From Mactra quadrangularis (Eukaryota; Mollusca; Bivalvia; Venerida; Mactridae): a stretch of 64,000 nucleotides of DNA. Numbering within the stretch: the first letter of the stretch is position 1; each line of letters opens with the position of its first letter. The notes below the pieces were generated by a model. That model worked only from the letters and a program-made list of their open reading frames with translations. It was not told where the DNA came from and did no database searches. The stretch spans positions 8,376,258-8,440,257 of the forward strand of contig CM046307.1 of assembly GCA_025267735.1 (NCBI GenBank), read 5' to 3'. Below are positions 61,501 to 64,000 of this stretch, in pieces. Made by a program: the position numbers and the translations under genes.

Positions 61501-63941
61501 AAATACAGAATATACCGCAACGTTATTTTATTACTTTGAATGATGATGATAAAGTACGGGTAATAACAAATTCATTAAAATTGGTAAAAACGAACATTCA
61601 GTCGTAAGTTACCTGCAACTTAGAGTAAATATCGGAATAAATCAAGTAAAATGAAACCTTATTAACTACACAAAATGGGTGAATTGAAGAACTTGAATTA
61701 TTAAAATCTAATGCCAGTTAAATTGCCAATCGGTTATAACGTGGTATTGAAGTAGTGTTGTACTGAAGCTTATGCTTACCGGTATTATAGTCGTGAATTT
61801 CTGACACTGGATTCTTTGAATATGTTGGGTATGTTGCTAATAGAGGATGATAATCACGTCTAAAATATTTATTTGATTCATCATACCATATCTGAAAAAA
61901 CCAGTCAGAATATCGAAACTTAATTAGTGCAGGGAATACTAAAATATTTCATCTAAAATAAAGCAATCTGAGGTTAAGATCAAATTGGAGTTGGAGAGCT
62001 TTGTGTTGGTTAGTAAGCGGATGTTCTTGCTATTCCAGATAAACCTTGAGATAAGTTGAGTGTCTGACAATACATACATCAAAATTGGGAATAGACTCAG
62101 TACTTTCAAACATACAGCTAATGAAACTTACACCATATGTGGTGATTGGTAACGCAGTGTTATCAATATTATTTTGAGTATCGCTTCTATAACTATTTTA
62201 TAATATTGGATTCAAAATTGAAAATATAACCGCAAGTTAGACTAATAAAGTTGTGATTTGGAGAATACTGATAATTTAAGTTTATAAGTTGTGATTAGAT
62301 ATAAAAATTGAAATAAAATTCATAACAATTTAAGCGCTCATAAAAGAATATTTATTCTATGACCTCCTGGCCCATAAATGTCGACACTCAAATCATTTGC
62401 ATGATATCATAAGAGTCAATTAACGCTTAATTACTTGATTGCCAGTAAGATAATACACAAAGTAAACTATAGAAAGGTGAACATCACAAACTATTTATTT
62501 TCACAACTACATGTATTACGTGCTTTCTACTAATCAAATTGATTAAGCTTTAACCATCAAATCAATAATGTTTTTATTAAATACTTACACTTTCAAAGTT
62601 GATAGAAGACAAATCAGGATATATTAATTCTGTTTTATAATAGAAGGCTTTAGGTAATATAGGCAAGGCTTTCCCTTGTTTTCTACCAGTACAAAATACA
62701 TCAGTTGGTGTCTGTAAATACAGAACAAAAGTGTCATGATGATTAAACATCCCGATGCCATTGTTCTTATGTCATGCATTGTGGAATCTGATGAATAACT
62801 TTATGATTATGAAAACGATACAAAATAAAATTCATAATAGAAAAACGGACCAGTCTTATTACTATTCGTGAAACAATCATGCATTTTCATAAATTACGAA
62901 TTTAACTTTATTCAGCTGATTATATATATAATCATGTTCTTCAAGATGTAAGTATTTATGAAAAGAGCGCTACACAAATGCGGTATATAATTTAAAAAAG
63001 TATGTCATGAAAATATCTTTCATTGAAGCTTTTTTCAACGACTTTAACCTTCCATATCAAGTTTGTCCTTATCTAGTGATTAAAATTTTTAAAAAAATGT
63101 TACAACTACAACGTTTACCTGGAAAATAGAGTCTGGTACATCGTCGACATCAGGTATAAAGTTAGAATATAAATATACAACAATTAATTGTTGATTATAT
63201 ACACCATTATCAAAGAATGATTCTGTTTGCTGAGCTTTGATTGGTTCTGATGATATAGACGATGATGTGCTTGTATTGTAACCTGTAGAAGACATATTAA
63301 TAAGTTATCACTATCATCACCTTCAGTTATACCCTTACTCCTAGTAATGCTAAATTTACCCTAACATCAGGTGATGTTTCAAATGACAACAATTACATTA
63401 CAAATGCATATGAGTGTAGTTTGCTTTACGTTGTGAAAGAATGAAAGCAAATACCAAGTATTTATAACTAAACCTATTCATAATTATTGTGTTTTACTAT
63501 CACTCAATGTGTTTGGATATATATAGAAAATTATAGAAAACCCTTAATTTTATAAGCTTCTCTCTTATTAACTAAATTGCCAGCTTTCTTTGATGACATG
63601 AAATATTTTAAATACATGTTCATTTAACGTGTCAGGTTTGCTTTCACTTTCTCCGTACATAGTAACTTAGTTAAGCAAGTGAATGTTTTACCAAACGCTT
63701 TGTTATAACGTGTGTACACAGTAGCTTAATCCTTTATGTCATTAAGAAACACCTATCATTGAATGTGTTTTATAAGGAGGGAGTATTATATGAAAACTCA
63801 TGATCCTACAATGTAAAGAGTCAAGTACTTACTAAAATAGTAATCCATTGTAACATTAGCACCAGTATGAGGTGTAGCAGGAGGACATCCTTTCCAATGT
63901 TCCACTAGAACACCATCTAATGTCGTATTACCAATATATAC
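43444..63941 (-). CDS. LolA-like/PAN-domain single-pass membrane protein, 5'-partial, 29 exons
   Basis: Predicted type I membrane protein with a large extracellular part. The 29 exons have GT..AG borders and phases that chain exactly (3906 nt, 1301 residues plus stop). Visible order: residues 1-91 end of one module; 92-389 module D1; 390-464 PAN1; 465-511 short segment; 512-805 module D2; 806-883 PAN2; 884-944 short segment; PAN3 945-1024; PAN4 1025-1101; PAN5 1102-1180; Ser/Thr-rich stalk 1199-1255; TM about 1256-1280; 21-residue tail. D1 and D2 share WYD...R, RYLID/KYIID..NCT, YIGQ/FVGQ and YDVSQCF/FDVHLCF. I think they resemble metazoan LolA-like domains (possible lipid or hydrophobic ligand binding), but this is inference. 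The PAN assignment rests on cysteine spacing. The start codon and signal peptide are beyond the window. A split into two tandem genes near 56.7 kb is the main alternative. Confidence 0.82.
43850..43945. repeat. Dispersed repeat shared with 4019-4165
   Basis: 'actgaggctactttaatc', 'gtggctaatttgtt' and 'tgtgtccaaagacatg' match the 4.06-4.16 kb element. Lies in the last intron of the - strand gene. Confidence 0.65.
44436..44606 (-). CDS. Exon 28: Ser/Thr-rich mucin-like stalk
   Basis: Phase 1 to 1. STPASTVSTSLSSTSSATAT, further Ser/Thr, then NTPCSQLQHQTGDNSNLHT. Likely O-glycosylated stalk holding the ectodomain off the membrane. Runs of TCA codons make it prone to length change. Confidence 0.85.
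44640..44882 (-). mobile_element. SINE family B, inverted
   Basis: Reverse complement of the 5645 element, with the head at the right end ('cgcgcgtcctaccactg', 'gggatcgaactcggg'). Intronic. Confidence 0.8.
45117..45170 (-). CDS. Exon 27: Pro-rich linker
   Basis: Phase 1 to 1, 54 nt. THFPLPYWTQPPAIVTK. A short hinge between the last PAN domain and the stalk. Confidence 0.75.
45482..45655 (+). mobile_element. SINE family A, decayed
   Basis: 'ctctgctagctaagtcgg' head remnant, then 'gggcaattaccagtcactga', 'cagctaaatcaagagattta' and 'gtgttgctacgatgttaaa'. Intronic between exons 26 and 27. Confidence 0.7.
45811..45915 (-). CDS. Exon 26: PAN/Apple-like domain 5, second half
   Basis: Phase 1 to 1. 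FYYSGNTQTCYLPGRYG, then STDVFCDQYN. The position that is Cys in YDYC, FYYC, FSYC and FEYC of PAN1-4 is Ser here (FYYS). Confidence 0.85.
46222..46353 (-). CDS. Exon 25: PAN/Apple-like domain 5, first half
   Basis: Phase 1 to 1. YYDKDFKAVNAGTYKIIS, then SDCAKYCIQQQNDFCK. Donor GTTTGA is weak. Unlike PAN1-4 this domain is split over two exons. Confidence 0.8.
46869..47099 (-). CDS. Exon 24: PAN/Apple-like domain 4
   Basis: Phase 1 to 1. EKCAQTC, ACRMFEYC, KQCISFN and TNCNIYT. Other frames across the exon are also open but lack the Cys pattern. Confidence 0.88.
47548..47787 (-). CDS. Exon 23: PAN/Apple-like domain 3
   Basis: Phase 1 to 1. NECAQLC, ITCRGFSYC, IRCILTK and VNCTIYN. Donor GTTAGT. 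About 2.1 kb of intron separates it from exon 22. Confidence 0.88.
48375..48475. repeat. Inverted repeat
   Basis: 'gaaacagggattttata' and 'tataaaatccctggttgaaa' are inverted around about 60 bp of AT-rich sequence. Intronic. Confidence 0.55.
48500..49880. other. Intron of the - strand gene, no feature recognised
   Basis: AT-rich intron between exons 22 and 23. I see no further exon or clear repeat. Confidence 0.5.
49892..49958 (-). CDS. Exon 22
   Basis: Phase 0 to 1, 67 nt. NALIKASYIKDVFMFNEQHD then PQ. In the upper half of the gene its place is taken by the stop-bearing candidate exon 56716-56790 or the microexon. Confidence 0.8.
50429..50544 (-). CDS. Exon 21: short post-PAN segment
   Basis: Phase 1 to 0. 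TSDISKLEPNITEAYRNLAN then AVFTGQLRLMVPVPETAK. Partner of exon 11. Confidence 0.85.
50945..51178 (-). CDS. Exon 20: PAN/Apple-like domain 2
   Basis: Phase 1 to 1. SQCSSTC, FQCNSFYYC, SQCLMSS and GCVAYS keep the six-Cys pattern of PAN1. Confidence 0.88.
51833..52006 (-). CDS. Exon 19: C-terminal part of D2
   Basis: Phase 1 to 1, 174 nt, donor GTTAGT. YTEFLNTTSKMFIIEAIF, ANRSQASLIRFQRTK, NVYLTTSLIAQPERL. Partner of exon 9. Confidence 0.87.
52382..52398. repeat. Palindrome with CRE-like core
   Basis: 'gatgacgttacgtcatc' is symmetric apart from its central base. It lies 20 bp from the hammerhead-like motif and both may be parts of one element. Confidence 0.6.
52419..52468 (+). ncRNA. Hammerhead-like motif, probably decayed
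   Basis: 'ttgtttat' and 'ataaacaa' form a perfect 8-bp outer stem. Inside it are 'ctgagga' (fits CUGANGA), a GCC/GGC stem and 'gaaac'. An extra A after the first core block and a G where the cleavage-site H is expected argue against activity. Such motifs are known from Penelope-like retroelements. Intronic between exons 18 and 19. Confidence 0.3.
52759..52882 (-). CDS. Exon 18: FDVHLCF block of D2
   Basis: Phase 0 to 1, 124 nt as in exon 8. FHFFDFDTDHPDHSLFDVHL then CFSSDQTKQLQITFPG. Confidence 0.9.
53439..53519 (-). CDS. Exon 17 of D2
   Basis: Phase 0 to 0, 81 nt as in exon 7. NGWMEISDGYLGGSIGQPV, then RLEITVIN. Confidence 0.9.
54075..54179 (-). CDS. Exon 16 of D2
   Basis: Phase 0 to 0, 35 codons. 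ETIRGLTCNIFESLRTDF, then NAIFRYAFLA. Partner of exon 6. Confidence 0.9.
54538..54713 (-). CDS. Exon 15: KYIID..NCT block of D2
   Basis: Phase 1 to 0. VKYIIDKSYRNCTVTNID, then LRDPLNMFQIDANYFFVGQ. Partner of exon 5. Confidence 0.9.
55168..55279 (-). CDS. Exon 14: WYD block of D2
   Basis: Phase 0 to 1, 112 nt as in exon 4. VWYDDGFQLVRTDIHYNK, then RPLSIVEDFKTG. Confidence 0.9.
55795..55904 (-). CDS. Exon 13: start of module D2
   Basis: Phase 1 to 0. WMNPNIDTSSMFQAPSAYSY then TVELSIPAQQHIFTTK. Only this phase is open; the other two hit stops at once. Confidence 0.85.
56550..56583 (-). CDS. Exon 12: 34-nt microexon
   Basis: Acceptor atccttacag and donor GTAAGT flank IYTAVDVVITF plus 1 nt. It is the only segment found that links exon 11 (phase 0) to exon 13 (needs 1 nt). 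Short, so less certain than its neighbours; it could instead end a signal-peptide region of a second gene, but no in-frame ATG exon was seen. Confidence 0.6.
56716..56790 (-). CDS. Candidate alternative or vestigial terminal exon
   Basis: Good acceptor (ctatttttcag), phase 0, reads LDSNPYLAILDNREYYT then STNKITH and a TAG stop. It follows exon 11 in frame and resembles the C-terminal part of exon 9 (NLFISATLLDQTTY) and the position of exon 22. It has no usable donor in a phase that fits the next exon. It may be the 3' exon of a short isoform, the end of a separate upstream gene, or a decayed exon. Confidence 0.35.
   Translation of the reverse strand, partial: LDSNPYLAILDNREYYTSTNKITH
57023..57129 (-). 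CDS. Exon 11: short post-PAN segment
   Basis: Phase 1 to 0. NVDGFPAQKTILEAYQSLRK then NGSFIIRNVGQR. Partner of exon 21, which also follows a PAN exon (ITEAYRNLANAVFTGQLRL). Confidence 0.82.
57566..57790 (-). CDS. Exon 10: PAN/Apple-like domain 1
   Basis: Phase 1 to 1, 225 nt, one domain in one exon. Six Cys in the order DDCASFC, FTCNSYDYC, KTCRLSS, PTCDHYS, the spacing expected of PAN/Apple domains, which bind proteins or glycans in other families. Confidence 0.88.
58221..58385 (-). CDS. Exon 9: C-terminal part of D1
   Basis: Phase 1 to 1. ALNTNDEKSVKEWAHLIL, VSTLRVSNIHIDRDDANLF and LLDQTTYQ. Joins directly to PAN1 in frame. Confidence 0.88.
58924..59047 (-). CDS. Exon 8: YDVSQCF block of D1
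   Basis: Phase 0 to 1, 124 nt, identical in length and phase to exon 18. TYNFVEFDPKSPGLDSYD, VSQCF, then FKLMLPG. Confidence 0.9.
59506..59586 (-). CDS. Exon 7 of D1
   Basis: Phase 0 to 0, 81 nt, identical in length and phase to exon 17. QDWTEIFDQSIQQPVGIPV, then KMDLFAPD; exon 17 reads NGWMEISDGYLGG and GQPVRLEITVIN. Confidence 0.9.
59910..60049. mobile_element. Near-perfect 140-bp foldback
   Basis: Arms of about 66 bp meet at GCTAGC (59978-59983). 'gggtgacagtacagattatc' on the left is matched by 'gataatctgtactgtcaccc' on the right. Lies in the intron between exons 6 and 7. An inverted-repeat transposable element is most likely. Confidence 0.9.
60165..60246 (-). mobile_element. tRNA-Arg-like sequence (TCG), probably SINE-derived
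   Basis: Perfect 7-bp acceptor stem (gccgcga/tcgcggc), A-box 'tggcgtagtggttagca', B-box 'gggttcgaatccc' and loop 'cttcgaa'. The anticodon stem has a mismatch shared with the SINE head at 39.5 kb, so common SINE origin is more likely than a functional tRNA-Arg gene. Confidence 0.6.
60438..60548 (-). CDS. Exon 6 of D1
   Basis: Phase 0 to 0, 37 codons. IYTRDVLCDVYQ then NNKKVIITVYFLA. Cys pairs in position with exon 16 (RGLTCNIFES). Confidence 0.88.
60607..60835 (+). mobile_element. SINE family B
   Basis: tRNA-like head ('gatagtctagtggtataac', 'ggtccagggtccgaagcc'), then 'gggcaagaaaattaccc', 'gtcgttccacttcaccagg', 'attgtaaagtcggctgaac' and 'gcagatattaaattgcac'. Same body as 5645. Confidence 0.82.
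61318..61496 (-). CDS. Exon 5: RYLID..NCT block of D1
   Basis: Phase 1 to 0, 179 nt (exon 15 is 176). VRYLIDQSLGNCTTLPL, then SYVLELKTPLQFFHLNYN and YTYIGQ. One conserved Cys and several N-glycosylation sequons. Confidence 0.9.
61780..61891 (-). CDS. Exon 4: WYD block of D1
   Basis: Phase 0 to 1, 112 nt, the same length and phase as exon 14. Encodes IWYDESNKYFRRDYHPL and SEIHDYNTG. The aromatic/acidic WYD and the Arg-rich strand are the most constant part of the module. Confidence 0.9.
62589..62711 (-). CDS. Exon 3: start of module D1
   Basis: Phase 0 to 0, 41 codons. TPTDVFCTGRKQGKALPILP closes the preceding domain; KAFYYKTELIYPDLSSINFES opens the next. Partner of exon 13 (AYSYTVELSIPAQQHIF). 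Confidence 0.88.
62950..62998 (+). repeat. 3'-tail fragment of a non-LTR element
   Basis: 'agagcgctacacaaatgcgg' followed by 'tatataat' matches the lead-in of the TAA microsatellite at 12.8 kb. Confidence 0.5.
63119..63282 (-). CDS. Exon 2: linker and beta-rich segment
   Basis: Phase 1 to 0. Ser-rich start (YNTSTSSSISSEPIK), then NQQLIVVYLYSNFIPDVDD and DSIFQ. With exon 3 (TPTDVFC) it corresponds to exons 7-8 and 17-18. Confidence 0.85.
63833..63941 (-). CDS. Exon 1 (first visible): end of an upstream LolA-like domain
   Basis: Phase 0 to 1. Encodes VYIGNTTLDGVLVEHWKGC, then PPATPHTGANVTMDYYF. The Y-I-G...V...C pattern matches exons 5/6 (NYTYIGQ, RDVLCD) and 15/16 (FFVGQ, RGLTCN). Acceptor AG at 63942-63943 means more exons lie upstream. 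Confidence 0.85.
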
Positions 63942-64000
63942 CTGATTAATAAATATGCCATGAAATTAATTAGGTCATCTCGAAAAACAATAGTATAATT

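Noticed and set aside
62132..62186. Possible exon between exons 3 and 4 of the - strand gene
   Set aside because: It has splice-like ends, but from exon 3 (phase 0) it reads into a stop after five codons; exon 3 joins exon 4 directly in phase, as exon 13 joins exon 14.

Overview
The window is eukaryotic nuclear DNA, AT-rich, with multi-exon genes using GT..AG introns of 0.1-8 kb. There are many tRNA-derived SINEs, several MITE-like inverted-repeat families and frequent 'tacatgta' motifs. Together with the protein families present this suggests a lophotrochozoan, most likely a bivalve mollusc. That is an inference from sequence texture; no species marker is visible.

Two genes are supported, and they converge. 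On the + strand (3833-27880) lie the last five recognisable exons of a class A (rhodopsin-like) peptide-type GPCR, from the top of TM3 to the stop codon. They give 315 residues. The exon(s) for TM1-TM2 were not found and probably lie upstream of position 1. On the - strand (63941 down to 43444) lie 29 exons whose phases chain without a break into 1301 residues. This is the C-terminal part of a large single-pass membrane protein: a partial and then two fuller copies of a module resembling metazoan LolA-like domains, five PAN/Apple-like cysteine domains, a Ser/Thr-rich stalk, one transmembrane helix and a 21-residue cytoplasmic tail. Its N-terminus is beyond position 64000. Between the two stop codons are about 15.5 kb holding repeats and one possible small secreted-peptide ORF (33961-34194).

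The rest is repeats. There are at least three SINE families (two insertions with clear 12-bp target-site duplications), a MITE family in three copies (6.1, 20.2, 40.1 kb), a second family in 2.5 copies (29.5, 36.1, 42.3 kb), several single foldback elements, and minisatellites with units of 43, 50, 45, 62 and about 25 bp.

The points most worth checking are: (1) a 50-bp tandem array in the GPCR gene that duplicates the 3' splice site plus the start of exon 2, giving a row of decoy acceptors; (2) the LolA-like/PAN membrane protein, built by tandem duplication of a block of about nine exons with matching lengths and phases, with a vestigial or alternative terminal exon at the junction; (3) an array of near-palindromic ACGTG-containing units at 42.1-42.3 kb; (4) a hammerhead-like motif at 52.4 kb.
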